Shown here piece after piece: positions 16,814 through 25,677 of a DNA stretch of 64,000 nt. The translations under genes and the position numbers were made by a program. The notes beneath the pieces are model-generated. The model was given only the letters and a program-made list of their open reading frames with translations, was not told the DNA's origin and made no database searches. Origin of the DNA: Chryseobacterium oryzae (GTDB taxonomy: Bacteria > Bacteroidota > Bacteroidia > Flavobacteriales > Weeksellaceae); NCBI RefSeq assembly GCF_022811665.1, contig NZ_CP094529.1:1302001-1366000 (forward strand). Direction: 5' to 3'. The first letter of the stretch is position 1. Every line of letters starts with the position of its first letter.

Positions 16814-18364
16814 ATGTCAAAAAAAACCAAAGATTTTGGAATTGAAAAATCACTAAAAAATTTAGGAATTAAAGATGACAATAAAGGAACTTCTACCGGA
16901 GGAAAATTCTTTGCATCAGGAAAATCTATAGAGAGTTATTCTCCGGCAGACGGTAAGCTCATTGCCAAGGTAAAACTTTCGGGAGAGAAAGATTACGACA
17001 AAGTAGTAGAAACCGCACAAAAAGCATTTTTAGAATTCAGAACTATTCCTGCTCCAAAAAGAGGAGAAATTGTAAGACAGTTAGGTCTTAAACTGAGAGA
17101 ATATAAAGATGATCTTGGTAAATTGGTTTCTTATGAAATGGGAAAATCTTTACAGGAAGGTTTGGGAGAAGTGCAGGAAATGATTGATATCTGCGATTTT
17201 GCAGTAGGTCTTTCCAGACAGCTTCACGGTTATACCATGCATTCTGAAAGACCAGGACACAGAATGTACGAGCAATATCATCCTTTGGGAATTGTAGGTA
17301 TTATAACAGCATTTAATTTTCCGGTTGCGGTTTGGGCGTGGAATACCGCTTTGGCGTGGATCTGCGGAAATGTTACCATCTGGAAACCATCAGAAAAAAC
17401 ACCTCTTTGTGCAGTCGCTTGTCAGAATATTATGAGCGAAGTTCTTAAAGATAATAATCTTTCTGAAGGAATATCAAGTGTTTTGGTTGCCGATCACGAA
17501 ATAGGACAAAAATTGGTAGATGATAAACGTGTTGCCTTAATTTCGTTTACAGGATCTACAAAAGTAGGAAGAAAAGTTTCTTCTAAAGTGGCTGAAAGAT
17601 TCGGGAAATCTATCCTTGAACTTGGTGGAAACAATGCAATTATCATTTCTAAGGATGCAGATCTGGATATGTCTATTATCGGAGCAGTTTTCGGAGCGGT
17701 AGGAACAGCAGGACAGAGATGTACATCTACAAGAAGATTAATAATTCATGATAGTGTTTACGATGAAGTGAAAAACAGATTGGTAAAAGCTTACGGACAA
17801 CTGAAAATAGGAAATCCTCTTGATGAAAGCAATCACGTTGGACCGCTTATTGATACCGATGCCGTAAAACAGTACGAAAATTCTATTGAAAAATGTAAAG
17901 CCGAAGGCGGAAATTTTGTAGTTGAAGGCGGAGTTTTATCAGGAAAAGGCTACGAGTCTGGCTGTTATGTTAAACCATGCATTGCGGAGGTTAAAAATTC
18001 TTATGAAATCGTACAACACGAAACTTTTGCTCCTATTTTATATCTCATTAAATATTCTTCATTGGATGAAGCAATTGCAATTCAGAATGATGTGCCGCAA
18101 GGTTTATCTTCTGCAATCATGACGCAAAATCTAAGAGAAGCAGAATTATTCCTTTCGCATGCAGGCTCAGATTGCGGAATTGCAAACGTAAATATTGGTA
18201 CATCGGGTGCAGAAATCGGTGGTGCTTTTGGTGGTGAAAAAGAAACCGGAGGCGGTAGAGAATCTGGTTCGGATGTCTGGAAATATTATATGAGAAGACA
18301 AACAAATACCATCAATTACACAACCAATCTTCCTTTGGCACAGGGAATTAAATTTGATTTGTAA
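16814..18364 (+). CDS. Aldehyde dehydrogenase, ALDH7 type (probable aminoadipate semialdehyde dehydrogenase)
   Basis: A 516-residue NAD-dependent aldehyde dehydrogenase. Catalytic residues are visible as E269 in SILELGGNN and C303 in GQRCTSTRR; the cofactor-binding FTGSTKVG and the early AFNFPVAVWAWNTALA segment are typical of the ALDH7 (antiquitin) group. In that group the substrate is 2-aminoadipate 6-semialdehyde, in equilibrium with piperideine-6-carboxylate, which is oxidised to 2-aminoadipate. The next gene is a lysine 6-aminotransferase, which makes exactly this aldehyde, so the assignment by context is strong. The C-terminal part (GGAFGGEKETGGGRESGSD) is intact and length is normal. 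Confidence 0.9.
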   Translation: MSKKTKDFGIEKSLKNLGIKDDNKGTSTGGKFFASGKSIESYSPADGKLIAKVKLSGEKDYDKVVETAQKAFLEFRTIPAPKRGEIVRQLGLKLREYKDDLGKLVSYEMGKSLQEGLGEVQEMIDICDFAVGLSRQLHGYTMHSERPGHRMYEQYHPLGIVGIITAFNFPVAVWAWNTALAWICGNVTIWKPSEKTPLCAVACQNIMSEVLKDNNLSEGISSVLVADHEIGQKLVDDKRVALISFTGSTKVGRKVSSKVAERFGKSILELGGNNAIIISKDADLDMSIIGAVFGAVGTAGQRCTSTRRLIIHDSVYDEVKNRLVKAYGQLKIGNPLDESNHVGPLIDTDAVKQYENSIEKCKAEGGNFVVEGGVLSGKGYESGCYVKPCIAEVKNSYEIVQHETFAPILYLIKYSSLDEAIAIQNDVPQGLSSAIMTQNLREAELFLSHAGSDCGIANVNIGTSGAEIGGAFGGEKETGGGRESGSDVWKYYMRRQTNTINYTTNLPLAQGIKFDL

Positions 18365-18466
18365 AAACATGTAAATCAGAAAAATAAAGATTTTGAAAAA
18401 TGACTGAATGTTAATTTTCAGTATTATTTCTAAATTTATTCATTTCATCAAACTTCAATCACAATT

Positions 18467-19792
18467 ATGGACAATACACTAGAAATTCATACAAATAAAA
18501 TAAAAGAAACCGTAGGAAAACACGTTTTAGCAGACGGGTTCGATTTCGTGATGGATATTGAAAACTCGCAAGGATCTTGGATTCACGATTCTATTTCCGG
18601 GAAAAATTATCTGGATATGTTTTCGATGTTCGGTTCTGCGTCTATTGGCTACAATCATCCTTACTTGCTCGAAAAATCGGAATGGTTGGGGAAAATGGCA
18701 GTTAATAAGCCAACTTTGGCAGATGTTTATCCTAAAGAATATGCAGATTTTCTGGAAGTTTTCGAAAGGGTAGTTTTACCAAAAGAATTGCAGCTTGCAT
18801 TTTTTATTGAAGGTGGAGCTTTAGCGGTTGAAAATGCAATGAAAGCGTGTTTCGACTGGAAAACAAGAAAAAACTTCGAAAAAGGCATTGATTTGGAAGC
18901 CGGAATTTGTATTCATTTCAGACAGGCATTTCATGGAAGAAGTGGTTATACTTTAAGCTTAACAAATACTTCAGATCCTAGAAAATATCAGTATTTCCCA
19001 ATGTTTGAATGGCCTAGAATCCTTAATCCTAAATTAACTTTTCCTATTACGGAAGAAAACCTTGAGGAAACCATTAAAAACGAAAATTTAGCTCTTATTC
19101 AGATTACCGAAGCTATTCTTTCTCACCCTAATCAGGTGGCATGTATTATTATTGAACCAATTCAGGCTGAAGGCGGCGATAATCATTTCAGAGATGAATT
19201 TTTCCAGGGATTAAGAAATATTTGTGATGAGCATGAAGTCCTTTTAATTTTCGATGAAGTTCAGACCGGAATAGGAATTACGGGCAAAATGTGGGCATTC
19301 GAACATTTGAGTGTAAAGCCGGATATTATTTCTTTTGGTAAAAAAACGCAGGTTTGTGGCGTTTTAGCCAACAGAGAAAAGTTTGATGAAGTTCCGGATA
19401 ATGTTTTTAGAGAAAGTTCCAGAATAAATTCAACATTTGGTGGAAATTTTATCGATATGCTCCGATTTCAGCTTGTAATGGAAGTAATAGAAAAAGAAAA
19501 CCTTTTAGAAAATGTTCAGATTGTTGGCGATTACCTTTTGGACGGACTGAAAAATCTTGCACAGAAATATCCTGAAAAACTTTCTAACGCACGTGGAAAA
19601 GGCTTAATGTGTGCCATAGATTTGCCTTCGGGTGAGCAAAGAGACAGGTTACGAAATGTGCTGTACGAAGACCAATTAATTCTTTTAGCTTGTGGAGATC
19701 AGTCAGTTAGATTCAGACCACATCTTAATGTAACCAAAGAGGAAATTCAGATTGCTTTAGATAAAATTGAAAATAATATTAATAAAATTTAA
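18467..19792 (+). CDS. lat: L-lysine 6-transaminase
   Basis: A 441-residue class III PLP aminotransferase. It moves the epsilon-amino group of lysine to 2-oxoglutarate, giving 2-aminoadipate 6-semialdehyde. Family marks are MFSMFGSASIGYNHP, the substrate region FIEGGALAVENAMKACFDWK, the cofactor aspartate D263 in IFDEVQTG, and the PLP lysine at about K292 in SFGKKTQVCG, all typical of LAT rather than ornithine or GABA aminotransferases. It lies 102 bases downstream of the dehydrogenase that consumes its product. No terminator is seen between them. Confidence 0.93.
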   Translation: MDNTLEIHTNKIKETVGKHVLADGFDFVMDIENSQGSWIHDSISGKNYLDMFSMFGSASIGYNHPYLLEKSEWLGKMAVNKPTLADVYPKEYADFLEVFERVVLPKELQLAFFIEGGALAVENAMKACFDWKTRKNFEKGIDLEAGICIHFRQAFHGRSGYTLSLTNTSDPRKYQYFPMFEWPRILNPKLTFPITEENLEETIKNENLALIQITEAILSHPNQVACIIIEPIQAEGGDNHFRDEFFQGLRNICDEHEVLLIFDEVQTGIGITGKMWAFEHLSVKPDIISFGKKTQVCGVLANREKFDEVPDNVFRESSRINSTFGGNFIDMLRFQLVMEVIEKENLLENVQIVGDYLLDGLKNLAQKYPEKLSNARGKGLMCAIDLPSGEQRDRLRNVLYEDQLILLACGDQSVRFRPHLNVTKEEIQIALDKIENNINKI

Positions 19793-19855
19793 AACTTCTC
19801 AATTTGGAATTTTAAAAAAAACTTTCTATATTTAGATACTCAAAATGTAAAGAAT

Positions 19856-20083
19856 ATGGATACAAATACGAGAGTGTCGGTTTTTGAAAGCGACAAACCT
19901 GCTGAAATTCAACTTATTAAATCTAAGTTAGATGATGCACAAATAGCCACCGATGTAGAAAATAATTATCTAACTTTTACAACTACTCCTACGGCAACTT
20001 CGCTGAAAGTGATGGTAAATCTTAAAGATGAAAAAAAAGCTTTTGAGATTATTGATGCCTATCTTCAGCAAAATGAAAATTAA
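19856..20083 (+). CDS. DUF2007 domain protein
   Basis: A 75-residue soluble protein: a beta strand with RVSVFESDKPAEIQLIKSKLDDAQI, a central strand with ATDVENNY, and a C-terminal helix KKAFEIIDAYLQ, the ferredoxin-like pattern of DUF2007 (sometimes called putative signal-transducing protein). The function is unknown. It follows the lysine aminotransferase by 63 bases on the same strand and is closed by a good terminator, so it may be the last gene of that transcript. Confidence 0.75.
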   Translation: MDTNTRVSVFESDKPAEIQLIKSKLDDAQIATDVENNYLTFTTTPTATSLKVMVNLKDEKKAFEIIDAYLQQNEN

Positions 20084-20127
20084 TTTAATTAAAAACAATT
20101 TCATAATTTTAAATTTTACTACTTCAG

Positions 20128-20156
20128 AAACCGAAAGTTATATCAGCTTTCGGTTT
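20128..20156 (+). terminator. Terminator after the DUF2007 gene
   Basis: Arms AAACCGAAAG and CTTTCGGTTT form ten pairs with a ten-base loop, and a T run follows to 20160. Confidence 0.8.
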
Positions 20157-20236
20157 TTTTTGTAAAGGAAGGATGTAGTGCCTTTGGCATTAATTGTGTT
20201 GATACCATTTTTTTTAAGACTTCAATAAATTATTTC

Positions 20237-20755
20237 ATGACCGATAATAATGTAATTACCTTTAGAAAAGCCAATTCTCAGGATATTGATGATATTTGGA
20301 AAATAATTCAGCAGGCAATAGAAAGAAGAAAAAAAGACGGAAGTACCCAATGGCAGAATGGTTATCCCAACAGACAGACCATTGAAAGAGATGTTGAAAA
20401 AGATTTTGCTTATGTTTTATTGGTAGACCATCAAATAGCGGTATATAGTGCCCTTATCATTAATGATGAACCTGCATACAGTAAAATTGACGGGAAATGG
20501 CTCAGTGAGGGAGATTTTATAGTTGTGCACAGGGTCGCGGTAGATAATAATTTTGCCGGAAAAGGTTTAGTTAAGATCTTATTTGAAAAGATTGAAGAAT
20601 TTGCAGTTTCTCAAAAAATCAACAGTATTAAAGTAGATACCAATTATGATAATATGGCTATGCTAAAGATTTTAGAATCTAAAGGATATACCTATTGTGG
20701 AGAAGTTATGCTTGCTGATGGAATGAGAAAAGCTTTTGAGAAATTAATTATTTAA
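20237..20755 (+). CDS. GNAT-family N-acetyltransferase
   Basis: A 172-residue acetyl-CoA-dependent acetyltransferase. The fold begins with ITFRKANSQDIDDIWKII. The acetyl-CoA pyrophosphate loop is VAVDNNFAGKGLVKIL (Q/RxxGxG/A type), and the C-terminal strand-helix NSIKVDTNYDNMAMLKILESKGY is typical. The DGSTQWQNGYP insert in the first third is shared by a subgroup of flavobacterial and Firmicute acetyltransferases whose acceptor is not known. It is monocistronic. Confidence 0.85.
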   Translation: MTDNNVITFRKANSQDIDDIWKIIQQAIERRKKDGSTQWQNGYPNRQTIERDVEKDFAYVLLVDHQIAVYSALIINDEPAYSKIDGKWLSEGDFIVVHRVAVDNNFAGKGLVKILFEKIEEFAVSQKINSIKVDTNYDNMAMLKILESKGYTYCGEVMLADGMRKAFEKLII

Positions 20756-20815
20756 AAAACCTTCAAATAGTATTATTGATTGTGAAATAAAGAATTATTT
20801 ATAAACTCTATTAAG

Positions 20816-20851
20816 TTTGTTCGTTTTGTTCCGAACTAATTAATATTTTTG
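20816..20851 (+). promoter_or_regulatory. Probable promoter and repressor site of the efflux operon
   Basis: TATTTTTG (20844-20851) is a TAnnTTTG element 17 bases before the regulator start. TTTG at 20816-20819 could be the -33 element, although the spacing (24) is long. Between them lie GTTCG (20819-20823) and CGAAC (20832-20836), and GTTCCGAAC (20828-20836) is itself dyad-symmetric. A palindrome inside a promoter directly upstream of a MarR-type gene is where an autoregulatory operator is expected. Function is inferred. Confidence 0.4.
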
Positions 20852-20868
20852 AACCCAAATTCAAACTG

Positions 20869-21324
20869 ATGAAGCAAACTTTAGAGGTAGATGAAAAAAT
20901 TTTTCAGGATGCCGTGAGATTTTACGGAAATATTTTTAATCTTCCACCATTAGCATCAAAGATTTATTCTTATCTAATTTTCGATTTTAATAAAGTCGGA
21001 ATTACTTTTGATGAGTTTGTAGAAGTTTTTTCGGCAAGTAAAAGTTCTGTTTCTACGAGTATTTGTCTGCTTCTTAATATACAGCTGATTGTTGATCTTA
21101 ATAAAATAGACGAAAGAAAAAGATATTTTTTTGCCAATGATGATTATAAAAAAATAAGATTCGAAAAAATTGTTCAGAAAATGAAAGATGAGCTTAAACT
21201 GATGGATGAGCTCAAAAAATTCAGAAAAATAGACCATAACGAAGTGGATGAAAAAAATGAAGCCTACAAAGAACTATTAAATAAAAGTATAATTAATATT
21301 CAGGAATCTCTTAATAAACTATAA
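20869..21324 (+). CDS. GbsR/MarR-family transcriptional regulator of the efflux operon
   Basis: A 151-residue winged-helix protein of the GbsR branch. Residues about 20-75 (NLPPLASKIYSYLIFD through FDEFVEVFSASKSSVSTSICLL) contain the helix-turn-helix with recognition helix SKSSVSTSICLL. The C-terminal third is a charged coiled-coil segment. It probably represses its own operon, since it is the first gene and the RND pump follows after one base. A palindrome overlaps its probable promoter. The inducing ligand is unknown. Confidence 0.88.
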   Translation: MKQTLEVDEKIFQDAVRFYGNIFNLPPLASKIYSYLIFDFNKVGITFDEFVEVFSASKSSVSTSICLLLNIQLIVDLNKIDERKRYFFANDDYKKIRFEKIVQKMKDELKLMDELKKFRKIDHNEVDEKNEAYKELLNKSIINIQESLNKL

Positions 21325-21325
21325 T

Positions 21326-22510
21326 ATGAAAAATAAACTTATTTTATTTTCTGCCGGAGCAGTAATGCTTACCGCGTGTAAAAAAGAAGCTCCAAAACAA
21401 GATGGTCCAAAACCATTTCCGGTAGTGTCTGTAGAAAATAAAAATATTGTGGGATACGATACTTATCCTGCAACTATTGAAGGGAGAATAAACAATGATG
21501 TAAGAGCTAAAATTCAGGGATATATTACTCAGGTTTTGGTGGATGAAGGTCAGTTTGTTACCAAAGGACAACCTTTATTCAGACTGGAAACCAATACTCT
21601 TAATGAAACCGCAGCCGCATCCAAAGCAGGAATTACTGCGGCAGAATCTAATATCGCAGCCGCTCAGGCTCAGGTAAATGCTGCAATGGTTGAAGTGAAT
21701 AAGCTTAAACCATTGGTTCAGAAAAATATCATCAGTAATGTGCAGCTTCAGACAGCTCAGGCAAATCTGGTTCGTGCACAGGCTGGTTTACAGCAGGCTG
21801 CTGCGGCAAAAAAACAAGCGGTTGCCACTTATAAAGGTGTTGAAGCCAATATCGACTATTCTGTGATTCGTGCTCCAATTTCAGGAGTTATCGGGAAACT
21901 GCCATTAAAAGTGGGAAGTCTGGTTGGGCCAACAGATCAGACTCCGCTTACAACGATTTCAGATACCTCAGAAATATTTGCCTATTTTTCTATGAACGAA
22001 AAATCTTATTTCGACTTTTTAGAAAAATCAAAAGGGGCAAATGTTCCAGAAAAAATTAAAAATCTTCCTATGGTAGAGCTACAGCTGGCTAATGGAAGTA
22101 TTTATCCTGAAAAAGGTAGAATTGAAGCGATTACAGGATCTATAGATCAAACCACAGGAACTATTCAGTTTAGAGTTGTATTCAAAAATTCACAAAAGCT
22201 TTTAAGCAACGGAAACAGCGGTACTATTAGATTTCCAAAATATTTTGATAATGTTTTGGTTGTTCCCGAGAGTGCTACTTACGAACAGCAGGGAATTGTT
22301 TATGTATATAAAGTAGATAAAGATACTGCTAAAAATGTAGTAGTGGATGTAATCGACCGAATTGATAATATGGCACTTCTAAAATCCGGGGTTAAAAAAG
22401 GTGAGAAAATTATTGCTGCAGGAACGGGGAATATAAAACCCGGAACAGCTGTAATTCCTAAACCTATAAGTATGGATAGTCTTGTTCAATCTGTAAAACC
22501 GAAATTTTAA
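21326..22510 (+). CDS. RND efflux periplasmic adaptor lipoprotein (AcrA/MexA type)
   Basis: A 394-residue membrane fusion protein. The lipobox is LTAC (Cys18), so it is anchored as a lipoprotein. In order: lipoyl half-domains (around GYITQVLVDEGQFVTKGQPLF and YSVIRAPISGVIGKLPLKVGS) flanking a long alanine-rich hairpin (about 90-160), then beta-barrel and membrane-proximal domains. It bridges the inner-membrane pump and outer-membrane channel. The gene starts one base after the regulator stop, and the pump gene starts one base after its own stop, so the operon is tightly coupled. Confidence 0.95.
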   Translation: MKNKLILFSAGAVMLTACKKEAPKQDGPKPFPVVSVENKNIVGYDTYPATIEGRINNDVRAKIQGYITQVLVDEGQFVTKGQPLFRLETNTLNETAAASKAGITAAESNIAAAQAQVNAAMVEVNKLKPLVQKNIISNVQLQTAQANLVRAQAGLQQAAAAKKQAVATYKGVEANIDYSVIRAPISGVIGKLPLKVGSLVGPTDQTPLTTISDTSEIFAYFSMNEKSYFDFLEKSKGANVPEKIKNLPMVELQLANGSIYPEKGRIEAITGSIDQTTGTIQFRVVFKNSQKLLSNGNSGTIRFPKYFDNVLVVPESATYEQQGIVYVYKVDKDTAKNVVVDVIDRIDNMALLKSGVKKGEKIIAAGTGNIKPGTAVIPKPISMDSLVQSVKPKF

Positions 22511-22511
22511 T

Positions 22512-25500
22512 ATGATAAAAAAGTTTATTAACAGACCGGTTTTATCCACTGTAATTTCCATTCTCATCGTTATTTTGGGAGTTTTGGGGCTTACTTCACT
22601 TCCTGTTACTCAATATCCGGACATTGCACCGCCAACGGTAAGTGTAAGAGCCAATTATACTGGTGCGAATGCCGAAACTGTAATGAAAAGTGTTGTCGTT
22701 CCTTTAGAAGAACAAATTAATGGAGTGGAAGGGATGGATTACATTACTTCAACTGCTGGTAATGATGGTTCTGCACAAATTCAGGTGTTTTTTAAGCAGG
22801 GAATAGATCCCGATATTGCTGCGGTAAATGTTCAGAACCGTGTATCGAGAGCAAGTCCTCTATTGCCAAGTGAAGTTACGCGTTCTGGTGTTGTAACACA
22901 GAAACAGCAGACCAGTGCATTAATGTATCTTTCTTTCTATTCTGAAAATAAAAATATTGATGATGTTTATCTTCAGAACTTTCTGAATATTAATGTTATT
23001 CCGAATCTTCAGAGAATTAATGGAGTAGGAGAAGCTAATGTTTTTGGTGGAAAAAACTATTCAATGAGAGTTTGGCTGGATCCTGCAAAGTTAGCAGCTT
23101 ACGGAATTACGCCTACAGATGTTACTACTGCTATCAACGAGCAGAGTAGAGAAGCTGCAGCAGGTTCTTTGGGACAAAACAGCGGAAGTGCTTTTGAATA
23201 TATCATTAAATATGTTGGTAAATTCAGCGATAAGGAACAATATGATAATATTATTGTAAAAGCTTTACCAGACGGACAGAATTTAATGCTGAAAGATGTT
23301 GCAAAGGTAGAATTGGGCGGACTTTCCTATTCAGGTGTTGGTGAAAACGGAAATAATCCATCCATCAGTATGGGGATATTTCAAACTCCGGGATCTAACG
23401 CTCAGGAAATTATCGAAAAAATTAAAGCTCAGCTTAAAGCCAATGAAAGCACTTATCCCGAAGGTGTAAAATATACCTTTAACTTCGATACCAACGAATT
23501 TTTGGATGCCTCCATCGAAAAAGTTATTCACACCTTAATAGAAGCGTTTATCCTTGTATTTATTGTGGTGTATATATTCTTGCAGGATTTCCGATCCACA
23601 TTAATTCCTGCGATAGCAGTTCCGGTATCTATTGTGGGAACATTTTTCTTTCTGAATTTATTTGGATATTCATTAAACCTCTTAACGTTATTTGCATTGG
23701 TATTGGCAATCGGTATTGTGGTGGATGATGCGATTGTTGTTGTAGAAGCTGTTCATGCCAAAATGGAAAACGGAATTTCGAATGCTAAAAAAGCAACTAT
23801 CGAAGCAATGGATGAGATTACCGGAGCAATTATATCAATTACACTGGTTATGGCAGCGGTATTTATTCCGGTTACTTTCATTACGGGTCCAACTGGTGTT
23901 TTTTACCAACAGTTTGGTATTACGTTAATTATTGCTATTGTAATTTCAGCGATTAATGCATTAACATTAAGTCCGGTTTTGTGTTCATTATTTTTAAAGC
24001 CTCATGATGCTCATCACGAAGATTATAAAAATAAAAATTTCATTCAGAAGTTCTTTTATAAGTTTAATATCGCTTTTAGAACGATAACTGAACGTTATGC
24101 TAAAGGATTTACTTTTCTCATTAAGCATAAATGGGTTACTCTAATCATTTTTGCAATTACTGGGGGAATTATCTTCTGGACAAGTTCAACCATGAAAAAA
24201 GGTTTCGTTCCTACAGAAGACCGCGGAATTATCTTTACAGATGTTCAGCTTCCACCGGGAGCGTCGATGGAAAGAACCTATAATGTCTTGAAAACTCTTC
24301 AGGCAAGTGCATTAAAGATTCCGGGAATTCAGAATGTAACAATCTCTACAGGACGAGGATTATTGTCTGGAAACGGAAGTAATAACGGTCTTGCCTTTGT
24401 TAAACTAAAACCTTTTAATGACAGAAAAGGAGAAGGTTTATCTTCAGAAGAAATTACTAAAAAACTTTTTGGATTGGTAGGGAAAGTTCCGGATGCCAAA
24501 GTGGTGTTTTTTCAACCGCCGAGTGTTCCGGGATTTGGTAACAGTGCCGGTTTTGAAATGGTTTTGCTTGATAAAGCAGGCGGAGATTTTTCTGAACTCG
24601 ATCAAAAAACCAATGAACTGATTGGTAACTTGATGAAAAGACCAGAAATAGAATTTGCACAAACTTCATTTAATACAAAATATCCGCAATATCAAATGGA
24701 GATTAATGTTCCTTTAGCCAAACAAAAAGGGATTTCTGTGAATTCTATTTTAGAAACAATGCAGGGTTATATTGGAGGAATTTACAGTGCAGATTTTACC
24801 AAATACGGAAAACAGTTTAGAGTAATGGTTCAGGCATTGCCCGAAAACAGAGAAAACGCCGAAAGCTTGAATCAGTTGTATGTAAAAACAAATCAAGGTG
24901 CAATGGCACCAATTTCTCAGTTTGTAACTCTTAAAAAAACGTATGGACCACAGTCTGTAGGCAGATACAACTTATTTACTTCTGTTAAGATTACAGGAGC
25001 TAACGCTGCAGGATACAGTTCCGGAGATGCAATTGCAGCAGTGCAGCAGGTTGCCGGAGAAACGCTGGATCAGAACTATTCGGTTGAATTTACTGGTTTA
25101 TCCCGAGAAGAACTTGCTTCCGGATCTCAAACTGTACTTATTTTTGCATTGAGTTTGGTATTTGTTTACTTTATTTTGGCTGCACAGTACGAAAGTTATA
25201 TTCTTCCTTTAACGGTTGTAATTTCGTTACCTTTAGGCGTAATGGGAGCATATTTTGGACAGAAAATAATGGGCTTGGAAAACAATATTTACTTTCAGAT
25301 TGCATTAATTATGTTGGTGGGATTATTGGCAAAAAATGCCATTTTAATTGTTGAATTTGCTGTGCAGAGAAGACATCATGGCGAAAGTATTGTAACTTCT
25401 GCTATTAATGCTTCTAAAGCGAGATTGAGACCTATTTTAATGACTTCTTTGGCTTTCATTTTCGGATTGCTTCCATTGGTTTTAGCAAGCGGAATTGGAG

Positions 25501-25658
25501 CTGTTGGAAACAGATCTATTGCAACCGGAGCCGCTATTGGTTTGTTAATAGGAACTATTTTAGGCGTATTTGTAATTCCTGTTTTGTATGTTATTTTCCA
25601 GACTCTTCAGGAAAAAATAAAACCTATAAAACAAGAAGACATCAATCTAGCTGAATAA
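22512..25658 (+). CDS. RND efflux pump permease (HAE1/AcrB type)
   Basis: A 1048-residue proton-driven pump of the hydrophobe/amphiphile efflux type, probably exporting lipophilic drugs or bile-salt-like compounds. Twelve membrane segments are arranged as 1+5+1+5 with two large periplasmic loops. The start MIKKFINRPVLSTVISILIV is classic, and the proton-relay aspartates are in GIVVDDAIVVVEAV in segment 4. The FGLLPLVLASGIGAVGNRSIATG segment near the C-terminus is conserved. It acts with the adaptor and TolC-like genes on either side. Length is normal and no disruption is seen. Confidence 0.96.
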   Translation: MIKKFINRPVLSTVISILIVILGVLGLTSLPVTQYPDIAPPTVSVRANYTGANAETVMKSVVVPLEEQINGVEGMDYITSTAGNDGSAQIQVFFKQGIDPDIAAVNVQNRVSRASPLLPSEVTRSGVVTQKQQTSALMYLSFYSENKNIDDVYLQNFLNINVIPNLQRINGVGEANVFGGKNYSMRVWLDPAKLAAYGITPTDVTTAINEQSREAAAGSLGQNSGSAFEYIIKYVGKFSDKEQYDNIIVKALPDGQNLMLKDVAKVELGGLSYSGVGENGNNPSISMGIFQTPGSNAQEIIEKIKAQLKANESTYPEGVKYTFNFDTNEFLDASIEKVIHTLIEAFILVFIVVYIFLQDFRSTLIPAIAVPVSIVGTFFFLNLFGYSLNLLTLFALVLAIGIVVDDAIVVVEAVHAKMENGISNAKKATIEAMDEITGAIISITLVMAAVFIPVTFITGPTGVFYQQFGITLIIAIVISAINALTLSPVLCSLFLKPHDAHHEDYKNKNFIQKFFYKFNIAFRTITERYAKGFTFLIKHKWVTLIIFAITGGIIFWTSSTMKKGFVPTEDRGIIFTDVQLPPGASMERTYNVLKTLQASALKIPGIQNVTISTGRGLLSGNGSNNGLAFVKLKPFNDRKGEGLSSEEITKKLFGLVGKVPDAKVVFFQPPSVPGFGNSAGFEMVLLDKAGGDFSELDQKTNELIGNLMKRPEIEFAQTSFNTKYPQYQMEINVPLAKQKGISVNSILETMQGYIGGIYSADFTKYGKQFRVMVQALPENRENAESLNQLYVKTNQGAMAPISQFVTLKKTYGPQSVGRYNLFTSVKITGANAAGYSSGDAIAAVQQVAGETLDQNYSVEFTGLSREELASGSQTVLIFALSLVFVYFILAAQYESYILPLTVVISLPLGVMGAYFGQKIMGLENNIYFQIALIMLVGLLAKNAILIVEFAVQRRHHGESIVTSAINASKARLRPILMTSLAFIFGLLPLVLASGIGAVGNRSIATGAAIGLLIGTILGVFVIPVLYVIFQTLQEKIKPIKQEDINLAE

Positions 25659-25677
25659 AAATCTTGAAGATTTAAAA

